Positions 44,520 through 53,228 of a DNA stretch of 64,000 bases are shown in pieces. How positions within the stretch are numbered: the first letter of the stretch is position 1; each line of letters starts with the position of its first letter. The notes under the pieces are model-generated. The model was not told the origin of the DNA and searched no databases. It saw nothing but the letters and a program-made list of their open reading frames with translations. The translations under genes were made by a program, and so were the position numbers. The stretch comes from Paenibacillus sp. FJAT-26967 (GTDB lineage: Bacteria; Bacillota; Bacilli; Paenibacillales; NBRC-103111), in the NCBI RefSeq assembly GCF_001541095.1, contig NZ_LMXH01000001.1:1376048-1440047 (forward strand), given 5' to 3'.

Positions 44520-46154
44520 ATGCCGTGTACAGCTTATAAATGGAAGAAGAGCCAGCCTTTAACCGAGGATTACATCCAACAATACGGCCGTGTGTCGTCG
44601 TTATTTGATTATAATCCGTGGGGCAAGGAAAGTATGCATGAACGGGCCGATGCTGTCCGTCATTCGGATGCACTGCGTGCGGACCGCAGCGTGCTTGCAG
44701 AGGTGCTGATTGAATATAACCGTCGTATGGGCGGTAAGGAAGCGGCAGTTGCCGCAGCAGGCAAACTTGCTGACGAAGACACACTTGCCGTCGTAGGCGG
44801 TCAGCAGGCCGGCTTGTTCGGCGGGCCGCTGTATGTGATCTACAAAGCCGTTACGCTCATTATGGCGGCGAGGCAGGCAGAGGCGGAACTCGGAACGCCG
44901 GTTGTTCCGGTTTTCTGGATCGCAGGGGAGGATCACGACTTCGAAGAAGTCGATCATATCCATGTCTTGCGTCCGGGGCTCGACATCAGCAAGATTACGA
45001 TTGACAGACCCTGGAATCTGCGCACCTCGGTAAGCCGCTGGGAAGCAGAACCGGAGGCGTGGGAAGCAGCGCTGCATCAGCTGGATGAAGCGCTGCCGGA
45101 CAGCCCGCACAAAGCCGGGCTGCTGCGCGATTTGCGCACTGCGATTGCCGCCGATCGTACACTGAGCGGAGCTTTCGCCGGCTGGATGGCGGCGCTCTTC
45201 GGCGACAGCGGCCTCGTGCTGCTTGACGCCGACGATCCGGCGCTGCGCAGGCTTGAAGGGCCGATGTTCGCGCAGCTCATCGGCGGCAGTGCCTCGCTTG
45301 CGGCAGCGCTTATCCGCGGCCGCGAGCAGGTTGAGTCGCTGGGTTACGCGCCTCAAGTGGATGTATCGGACGAACAGGCTCACCTGTTCGTCCATGACCG
45401 CGGCGAGCGTGTCCTGCTGCAGCGCAGCGGGGACGGCTTCGCCGACAAGAAAGGGCTGCGGACCTTCAGCAGGGAAGAACTGCTGAAGATAGCCGCTGAG
45501 GAGCCTGAGCGCCTAAGCAACGGTGTCATGTCGCGGCCGCTCATGCAGGAGTTCCTGCTGCCCGTGCTGGGCACCGTACTTGGTCCCGCTGAGGTTGCCT
45601 ACTGGGCGATGACACGGGACGCTTTTCACCTCAGCGGCATGACGATGCCGATCGTACTGCCGCGCCTCGAGTTCACGATTGTCGAAGACACCGTGACGAA
45701 GTGGATGGACAAGTACGGATTGTCCATGGATGATGCGGCTTCCGGCTCCCTGGCGGCGCGGAAGGAAGCTTGGCTCGGCGGCCAGAGTCCATTCCCCGTC
45801 GAGGAGCGCTTCGAGGAAGCCCGGGCCGGCGTGCGAGAGATCTACTCGCCGCTGCTGGATTCACTCGCTTCGATAGAAGCGGGACTGCCCGAGCTGGGAC
45901 GAAGCAATCTGGATAAGATTCTGCGCCAGATCGATTATTTGCAGCACAAGTCGGAGCAGGCGCTTGTAAGCAAGCACGAGACTGCTTTGGCCCAGTGGAA
46001 GCGTGTGGAACAGTCCCTGACTCCACTGGGCAAGCCGCAGGAGCGTGTATACAATGTTTGCGCATTTTTGAACCGTTACGGGTATAATTGGCTTAGTGAA
46101 CTGCTTGAGGCTGATCTGGCCCCTGACGGCAGCCATTATCTGATCTACATATAA
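44520..46154 (+). CDS. bshC: Putative cysteine ligase BshC (bacillithiol synthesis)
   Basis: 544 aa; the last step of bacillithiol synthesis, adding cysteine to glucosaminyl malate. Family landmarks: VGGQQAGLFGGPLYVIYKA, then VPVFWIAGEDHDFEEVDH and EFLLPVLGTVLGPAEVAYW. A coiled coil lies near the C-terminus. ATG 44520 follows GGGGGAGGCGG. Corresponds to yllA just before mraZ in B. subtilis. The interior from about 45050 to 45900 is GC-rich. ahcY follows after 14 nt, so the two are probably one operon. Confidence 0.94.
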   Translation: MPCTAYKWKKSQPLTEDYIQQYGRVSSLFDYNPWGKESMHERADAVRHSDALRADRSVLAEVLIEYNRRMGGKEAAVAAAGKLADEDTLAVVGGQQAGLFGGPLYVIYKAVTLIMAARQAEAELGTPVVPVFWIAGEDHDFEEVDHIHVLRPGLDISKITIDRPWNLRTSVSRWEAEPEAWEAALHQLDEALPDSPHKAGLLRDLRTAIAADRTLSGAFAGWMAALFGDSGLVLLDADDPALRRLEGPMFAQLIGGSASLAAALIRGREQVESLGYAPQVDVSDEQAHLFVHDRGERVLLQRSGDGFADKKGLRTFSREELLKIAAEEPERLSNGVMSRPLMQEFLLPVLGTVLGPAEVAYWAMTRDAFHLSGMTMPIVLPRLEFTIVEDTVTKWMDKYGLSMDDAASGSLAARKEAWLGGQSPFPVEERFEEARAGVREIYSPLLDSLASIEAGLPELGRSNLDKILRQIDYLQHKSEQALVSKHETALAQWKRVEQSLTPLGKPQERVYNVCAFLNRYGYNWLSELLEADLAPDGSHYLIYI

Positions 46155-46168
46155 GAGGAGGAAGTGCC

Positions 46169-47431
46169 ATGACTGCAGCAGAAAACAGTATCGTAACCGA
46201 TAAAAGCCTTGCACCGGAAGGTCACTTGAAAATTGATTGGGTTCAAGCGCACATGCCGGTTCTGAATCGGATCCGGGAACAATTCGAGAAGGAACAGCCG
46301 TTCCGTGGGCTTAAAGTAGCTATTTCCCTCCATTTGGAGGCAAAGACTGCTTATCTGGCCAAAGTCGTTCAGGCAGGCGGAGCTGAGGTAACCATAACGG
46401 GCAGCAACCCGCTCTCTACCCAGGATGATGTGTGTGCTGCACTTGTTGAAGACGGCATCACGGTCTTTGCCAAGTACAATCCGGATCCGAAGGAATACAA
46501 AGAACTGATGATCAAAACACTTGAAACCAGACCGGATCTGATTATCGACGATGGCGGCGATCTGGTTACCATACTTCATTCGGAACGCCGTGATTTGCTG
46601 GAGGGTGTCCGCGGCGGAGCGGAGGAGACAACAACAGGTATTTTGCGTCTGAAGTCGCTGGAGAAAGAAGGCCGTCTGGAATTCCCGATGGTAGCGGTCA
46701 ACGATGCGAACTGCAAATATTTGTTTGACAATCGTTATGGCACTGGACAGTCGGTCTTTGACGGAATTAACCGGACCACGAACCTTGTTGTTGCAGGTAA
46801 GACAGTCGTCGTTGCTGGTTACGGCTGGTGCGGCAAAGGGGTTGCTATGCGTGCCAAAGGTCTCGGTGCCCAAGTCGTTGTGACCGAGATTGACGCGATC
46901 AAAGCGGTTGAAGCTTATATGGACGGATTCACTGTACTTTCGATGTCGGATGCGGCCAAGATCGGAGATTACTTCGTTACTGTAACAGGAAATCGCGATA
47001 TTATCCGCGGTGAACACTACGAAGTAATGAAAGACGGAGCGATTCTGTCTAATGCCGGACATTTCGACGTAGAAGTGAACAAACCTGAACTCGAAGCTCA
47101 ATCTGTTTCCGTGCGCACGGTACGCCGGAACATCGAGGAGTATCAATTGAAAGACGGCCGCAAAATTTATCTTCTGGCTGAAGGCCGTCTGGTTAATCTG
47201 GCCGCAGGTGACGGACATCCGGCTGAAATCATGGATATGACTTTTGCTCTGCAAGCCATGTCCCTCAAATATATGAATGACCGCTATGAGCAAATCGGCA
47301 AAGCTGTCGTTAATGTTCCTTATGAGCTTGACGAGCAGGTAGCGCGTTATAAGCTGGAGTCTCTCGGGATTTCCATCGATCGTCTGTCGGATGAGCAGAA
47401 AGCTTATTTGGACAGCTGGCAGGAGCACTAA
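46169..47431 (+). CDS. ahcY: Adenosylhomocysteinase (S-adenosyl-L-homocysteine hydrolase)
   Basis: 420 aa. Reversibly splits S-adenosylhomocysteine to adenosine and homocysteine using bound NAD. LEAKTAYLAKVVQAGGAEV, DDGGDLV, EETTTGILRL, VNDANCKYLFDNRYGTGQS and the NAD loop GYGWCGKG (217-224) are all present. It is the shorter form without the ~40-residue insertion of many eukaryotic and proteobacterial enzymes. B. subtilis instead uses the Pfs/LuxS route. GAGGAGG precedes ATG 46169. Being 14 nt after bshC, it may share its transcript. Confidence 0.95.
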   Translation: MTAAENSIVTDKSLAPEGHLKIDWVQAHMPVLNRIREQFEKEQPFRGLKVAISLHLEAKTAYLAKVVQAGGAEVTITGSNPLSTQDDVCAALVEDGITVFAKYNPDPKEYKELMIKTLETRPDLIIDDGGDLVTILHSERRDLLEGVRGGAEETTTGILRLKSLEKEGRLEFPMVAVNDANCKYLFDNRYGTGQSVFDGINRTTNLVVAGKTVVVAGYGWCGKGVAMRAKGLGAQVVVTEIDAIKAVEAYMDGFTVLSMSDAAKIGDYFVTVTGNRDIIRGEHYEVMKDGAILSNAGHFDVEVNKPELEAQSVSVRTVRRNIEEYQLKDGRKIYLLAEGRLVNLAAGDGHPAEIMDMTFALQAMSLKYMNDRYEQIGKAVVNVPYELDEQVARYKLESLGISIDRLSDEQKAYLDSWQEH

Positions 47432-47443
47432 TCGTCTATTTCC

Positions 47444-47503
47444 TTAACGCTTTTCGCAGTTCCTTCGGGGCTGCGGGAAGCGTTTTTTTTTTTTTTTTTT
47501 TGC
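47444..47503 (+). terminator. Intrinsic terminator with an 18-T tract after ahcY
   Basis: AACGCTTttCGCAGttCC-ttc-GGGgCTGCGggAAGCGTT hairpin followed by an uninterrupted run of 18 T (47484-47501). Confidence 0.9.
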
Positions 47504-47597
47504 GGGGAATACCCTCCTCAAGCTACCGCAACTTATAGAGCCGGAATGGCGTCTGGTAGTTGATGTAGAAAATAATGGAATTTCAGGGGGGCTTAAT

Positions 47598-48653
47598 GTG
47601 TCATTTAGAGAGAAGAAGCGCACTAATGCAAAGAAAAACAAACGCTTATGGAGTTCTTTGGCCGTATTGTTGATGGCCCTGATCCTTCTTGCCGGGTGCG
47701 GTTCGGCTGGTTCCGGCGCTCCGGACTCAGGAAATGCAGCAGCAGATAAAGCTTCCGTGAATTCAGAACTAAGCAAGGCTAGGAATGATTCGAAAGGAGA
47801 AGGAAGCGATTTAAACAGGGAATCCGATTCTCAATTAAAAGGAACCGATACTTCTGCCGTTCCTTCAACGGCTGCCCCGGCAGACAGCTTGAACCGTAAG
47901 CTGATCTATAAAGCTAATTTGACGATGGAAGTAAAGAATTATGCCCAGGCACAGACTGAGCTCCGTAATTTAGTAGCAGCCAGCGGAGCCTATTTGTTAG
48001 AGTTCACAGAGAATACGAGCTCGTCTGAGATCGGTGGGAATTTTACCATTAAAGTGGCTTCAGGCGGATTTAATTCATTACTGGATGCAATGGAAAAAAT
48101 GAATCCGGCCAAGCAGCGGAATGTCACGAGTCAAGATGTCACAGAGGAATACGTGGATCTGGCCGCTAGACTTAAAGCTAAAGAAGTCGTGGAAGCCAGA
48201 CTTCTTTCTTTTATGGAGAAGGCGGCCAAGACGGATGAACTGCTCGCCTTCTCCGCGGAACTTGGAAAAGTCCAGGAGGAAATAGAGAGGATTAAGGGAC
48301 GAATGAGGTTTCTGGATCAGAATGTGGAGTTGTCCACCATAGAACTACGAATGTATCAACCGATTGGCGGCGCCTTTGTATCAGATGGCAGGAGTCCTTT
48401 GGGCCAACAGCTTGTAGCAACGGTTAACAAAAGTATTGAAGTACTGTTATCGGTTCTAAGAGGGATTCTTATAATGTTAGCCGCCCTGCTGCCTATTGCG
48501 GCAGCTTCCTTGATTCTGGCAATTCCGGGGTGGTTCTACTTTAGACACCGCAGAAGAAAAGCGGAGGCGTCCCGTAAGGAAGTGCGGCCGGCTGATCGTG
48601 ATCATCATTTTCTAGTGAAAGAAACCTCTGAGGAGGAGAAGAAACCGGATTAA
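47598..48653 (+). CDS. DUF4349 domain lipoprotein
   Basis: 351 aa. Lipobox LLAGC with lipidated C34 after a strongly basic start, then an S/D-rich linker to about residue 95. The DUF4349 domain follows: RKLIYKANLTMEVKNY, GGNFTIKVASGGFNSLLDAM, DVTEEYVDLAARLKAK and an amphipathic helix (VQEEIERIKGRMRFLDQ). A C-terminal membrane helix (ILIMLAALLPIAAASLILAI) and a basic cytoplasmic tail end it. GTG 47598 follows CAGGGGGG. Function unknown; a terminator follows. Confidence 0.85.
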   Translation: MSFREKKRTNAKKNKRLWSSLAVLLMALILLAGCGSAGSGAPDSGNAAADKASVNSELSKARNDSKGEGSDLNRESDSQLKGTDTSAVPSTAAPADSLNRKLIYKANLTMEVKNYAQAQTELRNLVAASGAYLLEFTENTSSSEIGGNFTIKVASGGFNSLLDAMEKMNPAKQRNVTSQDVTEEYVDLAARLKAKEVVEARLLSFMEKAAKTDELLAFSAELGKVQEEIERIKGRMRFLDQNVELSTIELRMYQPIGGAFVSDGRSPLGQQLVATVNKSIEVLLSVLRGILIMLAALLPIAAASLILAIPGWFYFRHRRRKAEASRKEVRPADRDHHFLVKETSEEEKKPD

Positions 48654-48711
48654 AGTCTTGGTTCCCGGAATAGACAGCGGAGTTTTATTGGAAGCTGTCA
48701 TAATTGTGACT

Positions 48712-48790
48712 TGTGGATAATAGAAGCTCCGAGAAAGCCTGATGCCCACAGCATCGGGCTTTTTCTATGTTTTATCTCGACTTATCCACA
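48712..48790. promoter_or_regulatory. Pair of perfect DnaA boxes in opposite orientation
   Basis: TGTGGATAA at 48712-48720 (minus-strand box) and TTATCCACA at 48782-48790 (plus-strand box) both match the 9-nt consensus exactly. They flank the terminator of the DUF4349 gene and lie 30-110 nt upstream of the proposed mraZ promoter. Confidence 0.75.
48734..48771 (+). terminator. Intrinsic terminator after the DUF4349 gene
   Basis: AAGCCTGATGC-ccaca-GCATCGGGCTT with T5, lying between the two DnaA boxes. Confidence 0.88.
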
Positions 48791-48820
48791 AAGATGAGAA
48801 AAATTAAATTTAACGGATTT

Positions 48821-48849
48821 TTGCTTAGGAGAAGGATTTTGAGTGTAAA
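48821..48849 (+). promoter_or_regulatory. Candidate promoter for the mraZ/dcw operon
   Basis: TTGCTT (48821-48826), 17-nt spacer, TGTAAA (48844-48849). The -10 is only a fair match. Confidence 0.5.
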
Positions 48850-48866
48850 TGAAGAAGTAAACATAC

Positions 48867-48896
48867 AAAGTGGTGAAAAGTGGTGTAAAGTGGGAC
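48867..48896 (+). promoter_or_regulatory. MraZ operator: three AAAGTGG repeats
   Basis: AAAGTGG occurs at 48867, 48877 and 48887, each followed by three variable bases, giving a strict 10-nt period. This matches the AAAGTG[G/T]-N3 repeat array to which MraZ proteins bind in their own promoter regions. It ends 18 nt before the mraZ start, so MraZ autoregulation is expected. Confidence 0.85.
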
Positions 48897-48913
48897 GGAA
48901 GGGGTGAGGGTCA

Positions 48914-49351
48914 ATGTTTATGGGAGAGTACCAGCATAACATTGACGAAAAAGGCCGGCTGATCGTGCCGGTTAAATTTCGCGAAGCCCTCGGCAGCTCC
49001 TTCGTCGTCACACGCGGTCTTGATCAATGTTTGTTTGTTTACCCTAAGACAGAGTGGGCTGTTCTGGAAAAGAAGCTTAAAGCGCTGCCGCTTATGAAAG
49101 CCGACGCACGTGCATTCACGCGCTTCTTCTTCTCCGGTGCTACTGAAAGCGAGCTGGACAAGCAGGGAAGAGTCAACATTCCGAACAATCTGGTTGAGCA
49201 TGCCAAACTCGAAAAAGACTGCATAGTTCTTGGTGTTTCCAATCGAGTTGAGATTTGGAGCAAGAACGTTTGGGAAAACTATTTTGAACAGTCCGAGCAG
49301 TCTTTTAACGAAATTGCCGAGAAACTGGTTGATTTCGATTTTGACTTATAA
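48914..49351 (+). CDS. mraZ: Transcriptional regulator MraZ
   Basis: 145 aa. Two SpoVT/AbrB-like halves: [21 protein letters not shown], and later [15 protein letters not shown]. Autoregulator of the division/cell-wall cluster, binding the repeats immediately upstream. First gene of the dcw operon. Confidence 0.97.
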   Translation: MFMGEYQHNIDEKGRLIVPVKFREALGSSFVVTRGLDQCLFVYPKTEWAVLEKKLKALPLMKADARAFTRFFFSGATESELDKQGRVNIPNNLVEHAKLEKDCIVLGVSNRVEIWSKNVWENYFEQSEQSFNEIAEKLVDFDFDL

Positions 49352-49395
49352 CATCACGACGAAGCTTAGCGAGTTACTTAGGGAGGGATTTTTCT

Positions 49396-50346
49396 TTGTT
49401 TCATCATGTTACTGTGCTAAAAGAAGAAGCGGTAGAAGGCTTACACATACATCCTGACGGCGTATATGTTGATTGTACGCTAGGCGGTGCAGGGCATAGC
49501 TCTGTGATCGCCTCGAAACTGGGGCCGGAAGGCCTGTTGATCGCCTTGGATCAGGATGACGCGGCTTTAGCCAACGCTGAATACATACTTGCGCCTTATC
49601 GGGACCGAGTCCGCATTGTCAAAACCAATTTTCGTAAAATCGAAGAAGTTCTTCAAGAAGAAGCGAGGATTCTACAAGACGGTGTGCCTCAAGTAAACGG
49701 GATTCTCTTCGATTTGGGAGTGTCTTCTCCTCAGCTTGATGAGGCCGAGCGTGGTTTCAGTTATCATCAGGAAGCTGAACTTGATATGAGAATGGATCGC
49801 AGTACGGAGCTTACGGCCAAAATCATTGTCAATGAATGGCCTGAAGCCGAAATTGCCCGTATTCTATATGTTTATGGCGAAGAAAAGTTCTCCCGGCGGA
49901 TTGCCGCGGCCATTATCAAGGCCCGGGCTAACGCTCCCATTACGACGACAAGCGAACTGGTTGAACTGATTAAGGAAGGAATACCTGCCGCTGCCAGACG
50001 TACGGGCGGTCATCCTGCCAAAAGAAGTTTTCAGGCGCTGCGGATTGCCGTTAACGATGAATTAGGCGCTTTCGAAGACGCTTTGCATCAATCCATCCGT
50101 TGTCTTGCTCCGGGCGGGAGGATTTCTGTCATCACCTTCCACTCTCTGGAGGATCGTATATGTAAACAAATTTTTTCAAGTTACGTGGGAAGATGTACAT
50201 GTCCACCGGATTTTCCGTTATGTGTATGCGGAAGTACCGGTGTGGTTAAGCTTATCAACCGCAAGCCGATTACAGCAGGTTCTGCTGAACTCGAACATAA
50301 TTCCAGAGCTAGATCAGCCAAGCTACGTATCGCAGAAAAGCTGTAA
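49396..50346 (+). CDS. rsmH: 16S rRNA (cytosine1402-N4)-methyltransferase RsmH
   Basis: 316 aa. TTG 49396 ([16 protein letters not shown]) follows GGGAGG. SAM-binding [32 protein letters not shown], then [17 protein letters not shown] and [10 protein letters not shown] are diagnostic. Second gene of the dcw cluster, as usual. Confidence 0.97.
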   Translation: MFHHVTVLKEEAVEGLHIHPDGVYVDCTLGGAGHSSVIASKLGPEGLLIALDQDDAALANAEYILAPYRDRVRIVKTNFRKIEEVLQEEARILQDGVPQVNGILFDLGVSSPQLDEAERGFSYHQEAELDMRMDRSTELTAKIIVNEWPEAEIARILYVYGEEKFSRRIAAAIIKARANAPITTTSELVELIKEGIPAAARRTGGHPAKRSFQALRIAVNDELGAFEDALHQSIRCLAPGGRISVITFHSLEDRICKQIFSSYVGRCTCPPDFPLCVCGSTGVVKLINRKPITAGSAELEHNSRARSAKLRIAEKL

Positions 50347-50360
50347 TCAGGAGGGGACAT

Positions 50361-50783
50361 ATGTCAAGATACATCCAAGGAAACTTAGCCGAGAAATCAA
50401 CCAGCAGTACTCAGCGTGTAACCGTACGCGAAACTAAGAAAGTCATCGTGAAGAATAAGCAGCTGCCTGTTGGCGAGAAACTGCTGTATTTGATGCTCGT
50501 CCTGTTTTGCGTACTGATTGCGAGCGGGATTGTTGGAAGGTATACGTCCATATATCAATTGAACAGTTCGATCAAGGAAACGAAAACCGAAATTGCAAAG
50601 GTAAAAGCCGATAATGATGCCAGCAAGCAGGAAATTGAGAAGCTTAAAGATCCCGAGAGACTTGAAGCGATTGCCAAGCAAAAAGGTCTGAAGCCTGCTG
50701 ACGATGCACAGGTTAGACAAGTGACTCCCGGTACAGGCCAGGCTGCAGGAGGCAAGGACAGCTCTGTTGCAACGGGTCGCTAG
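50361..50783 (+). CDS. ftsL: Cell division protein FtsL
   Basis: 140 aa bitopic protein: basic cytoplasmic N-terminus, one membrane helix at about 41-58, then a periplasmic leucine-zipper coiled coil (about 62-105, IYQLNSSIKETKTEIAKV) and a flexible G/S-rich tail. Sequence conservation is low in this family; the call rests on topology and place between rsmH and pbpB. Confidence 0.9.
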   Translation: MSRYIQGNLAEKSTSSTQRVTVRETKKVIVKNKQLPVGEKLLYLMLVLFCVLIASGIVGRYTSIYQLNSSIKETKTEIAKVKADNDASKQEIEKLKDPERLEAIAKQKGLKPADDAQVRQVTPGTGQAAGGKDSSVATGR

Positions 50784-50819
50784 GTACCAAGAGCAAGTTC
50801 GAACGTGAGGTGTTTGTAG

Positions 50820-53135
50820 ATGGTGAAGAAAATTAAAATGCGCTCACTACTAATCGGAGGGGTTTTTACCCTTCTTTTTATTATCTTTGTAGGAAGAGTG
50901 TTTTGGATTCAAGGTGTTAAAGCCAATAAGCTTCTCTCCGAAGTTCAGCAAATATGGGAAACCGATAGGGAAGTGCCTGCTCAGCGCGGTAAGATCGTGG
51001 ATCGAGAGAGCAGAGTGCTGGCAGAAGAGGTGCCTGCCTATTCCATCTCTGTTAATCCGTCGCTCATTAATCAGCTGGACATTTTAGATGGTGTCACAGA
51101 AGGTTTGACGGAGATCTTGAAGGATGGGCAGGATAGCTCGGAGCTGAAGGAGAAGATACGGGGCCTCGCCACCAAGAAAAGAACCGTTGTCCCGCCTGCA
51201 GAGAATCAGACGGATGCCGGCGCTTCAGCGGACAAAGGGAAGGACGATAAGAAGGATAAAAAGCTGGTTGATCCCTATCTTAAGAACGTTGAGGTGAATA
51301 ACGAAGGCAAGAACATCGATAAGGCCAAAGCGGACCAAGTCAACGCGCTTATTAAGAAGCTTCAGGCCGAGGTCTATGCTAAAGAGAAGAAATACGGCGA
51401 GAAAGCGGACGTAGGAATAAACATTAAAACGGGCAAAAAGCGTTTTTATCCGGGAAATAATCTGGCTGCGCAAATTATCGGTTATACCAACCGGGAAGGC
51501 AAGGCCAGTGTCGGCATTGAAGCCCAGATGGATGAGTATCTCAAAGGGACTCCGGGATCGATCAGCTATAAGAGCGACAGTAAAGGCGTCGAACTCGTGC
51601 AAAGTAAAACGGTGCTTGTCCCGCCGGTTAACGGGAAAGATGTTAAGTTAACCATTGACAGTAAAATCCAATATTACATGGAAAGTGCTCTTTCCAAGGT
51701 TATGGACGAATGGAAGCCGAAGAGCTTGATGGCGATTGCTGCCGATCCCAAGACGATGGAGATCTTGGGCATGACCAGCTTTCCGAATTACAATCCCAAT
51801 GAATTCTGGAAGGCAGCGGAGCAGGGACAGACGAATCATAATATTCAGTCCCAGTACGAACCAGGGTCTACCTTCAAGCTCGTGACACTGGCTGCTGCCA
51901 TCGAGGAAGGAGTTTTTGATCCCGGAGCTTGGTTCAAATCCGGTTCTGTGCAGGTAGAAGGCAGGAAGCCTGTCTACGACCATAACAGAATCGGATGGGG
52001 AAACATTCAATATTTAATGGGGTTGAAGAAGTCCAGTAACGTAGCATTTGTTAACCTGGGTTATAAAATGCTCGGTACGGAGAAATTGGCTCAGTATATT
52101 GATAAATTCGGTTTTGGTAAAAAAACCGGGATCGACTTATATGGGGAGGTAGCCGGTAAAACCAAGCTTCCTTATCAAGTCGATTATGCGGCCGCTACTT
52201 ATGGGCAAGCTCTGACGGCGACTGCAATCCAGCAGGCGGCGGCCTATGGAGCAGTAGCCAATGGCGGCAAGCTGATGCAGCCTTATGTGGTCAAAGAAAT
52301 TATAGATCCTGCAACCAAGGAAATCGTGCAGGAGACTAAACCGAAAGTTGTGGGACAGCCTGTCAGCGAAGCGACTGCTAATAAAGTAGGCGAATATTTA
52401 GAGCAGGTAGTAAGCGATCAAGTGGATGGTACCGGCAAAGATGCTTATATAGAAGGTTACCGCATAGCGGGCAAAACAGGTACAGCGAATAAAGTCATTC
52501 CCGGTCAGAAAGGTTATTCTCCGGATAAGTGGGTCATCTCCTTTGCCGGCTACGCCCCTGTTGAAGATCCGCGCATTGTCTTGATCATTATCGCGGACGA
52601 GCCTCAGCTGGGCGGTGTTTATACACGCGGACACTATGTCGCGGCACCGGCATTCAGAGAGATCATGCTGAACTCTCTACGGTATTTGGGGGTTCCGTCC
52701 AGTAAGACGCAAACAACGGCTGCTCCTGTGCAGAACAATGCATTGAAGGCACCCGAATTGGAAGGTCTGACAACCGCTCAAGCCAAAGAGGCGGCCGGCC
52801 GTGCCGGATTGGAAGTTGAGATTCTAGGGCAGGGGACCAAGGTTATCACGCAATTCCCTAAGCCGGGTACCGAGATCGGACCTTATCAGAAGCTGTATCT
52901 CGCTGTGCAGCCGCCAGGTGAAGTGGCTGTTCCTGATCTGAAGGGCAAATCTTTGCGTGAAGTGATGGAGCTGTGCTCGCTTCTGGGGATTCGTACTGCA
53001 AGCAGCGGCGAGGGTTATGTAGTGACCCAGACTCTTCAGGGAGAAGGAGATCAGCGGCTCCTGACGGTTCAGCTCGCTCCGCCGGGCGGCGAGGTTGTAA
53101 CCCCGCCCAAGGAGAAATATGAAGCTCCGGAATAA
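50820..53135 (+). CDS. pbpB: Penicillin-binding protein 2B-like transpeptidase with PASTA domains
   Basis: 771 aa class B PBP for septal peptidoglycan cross-linking. One N-terminal membrane helix (LLIGGVFTLLFIIFVGRVFW), dimerisation domain, then the transpeptidase: S350 in GSTFKLV, SSN at 405-407, K552 in KTGT. Two PASTA domains close the protein (about 640-770). The dimerisation domain carries a highly charged lysine/aspartate-rich stretch at about residues 120-200 (KGKDDKKDKK and neighbours). ATG 50820 is weakly served by GTGAGGTG. Confidence 0.94.
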   Translation: MVKKIKMRSLLIGGVFTLLFIIFVGRVFWIQGVKANKLLSEVQQIWETDREVPAQRGKIVDRESRVLAEEVPAYSISVNPSLINQLDILDGVTEGLTEILKDGQDSSELKEKIRGLATKKRTVVPPAENQTDAGASADKGKDDKKDKKLVDPYLKNVEVNNEGKNIDKAKADQVNALIKKLQAEVYAKEKKYGEKADVGINIKTGKKRFYPGNNLAAQIIGYTNREGKASVGIEAQMDEYLKGTPGSISYKSDSKGVELVQSKTVLVPPVNGKDVKLTIDSKIQYYMESALSKVMDEWKPKSLMAIAADPKTMEILGMTSFPNYNPNEFWKAAEQGQTNHNIQSQYEPGSTFKLVTLAAAIEEGVFDPGAWFKSGSVQVEGRKPVYDHNRIGWGNIQYLMGLKKSSNVAFVNLGYKMLGTEKLAQYIDKFGFGKKTGIDLYGEVAGKTKLPYQVDYAAATYGQALTATAIQQAAAYGAVANGGKLMQPYVVKEIIDPATKEIVQETKPKVVGQPVSEATANKVGEYLEQVVSDQVDGTGKDAYIEGYRIAGKTGTANKVIPGQKGYSPDKWVISFAGYAPVEDPRIVLIIIADEPQLGGVYTRGHYVAAPAFREIMLNSLRYLGVPSSKTQTTAAPVQNNALKAPELEGLTTAQAKEAAGRAGLEVEILGQGTKVITQFPKPGTEIGPYQKLYLAVQPPGEVAVPDLKGKSLREVMELCSLLGIRTASSGEGYVVTQTLQGEGDQRLLTVQLAPPGGEVVTPPKEKYEAPE

Positions 53136-53176
53136 CTGAATATAAGGATAAGCTTGTTCTAACCCTCCCTTATTCC

Positions 53177-53203
53177 GAATAGTCATGAAAAGAATAGTCA
53201 TGA
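53177..53203. repeat. Direct repeat GAATAGTCATGA x2 upstream of spoVD
   Basis: Identical 12-mers at 53177-53188 and 53192-53203, 15-nt period, each containing the palindrome TCATGA. They end 25 nt before the spoVD start and lie in the pbpB-spoVD spacer, where a mother-cell promoter would be expected. Confidence 0.6.
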
Positions 53204-53228
53204 CTTGTCTGGAAGGGGAGCGTTATCC

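Noticed and set aside
46145-47428. Long minus-strand open frame opposite ahcY
   Set aside because: Mirror of ahcY codon usage; no ribosome site and no recognisable domain.
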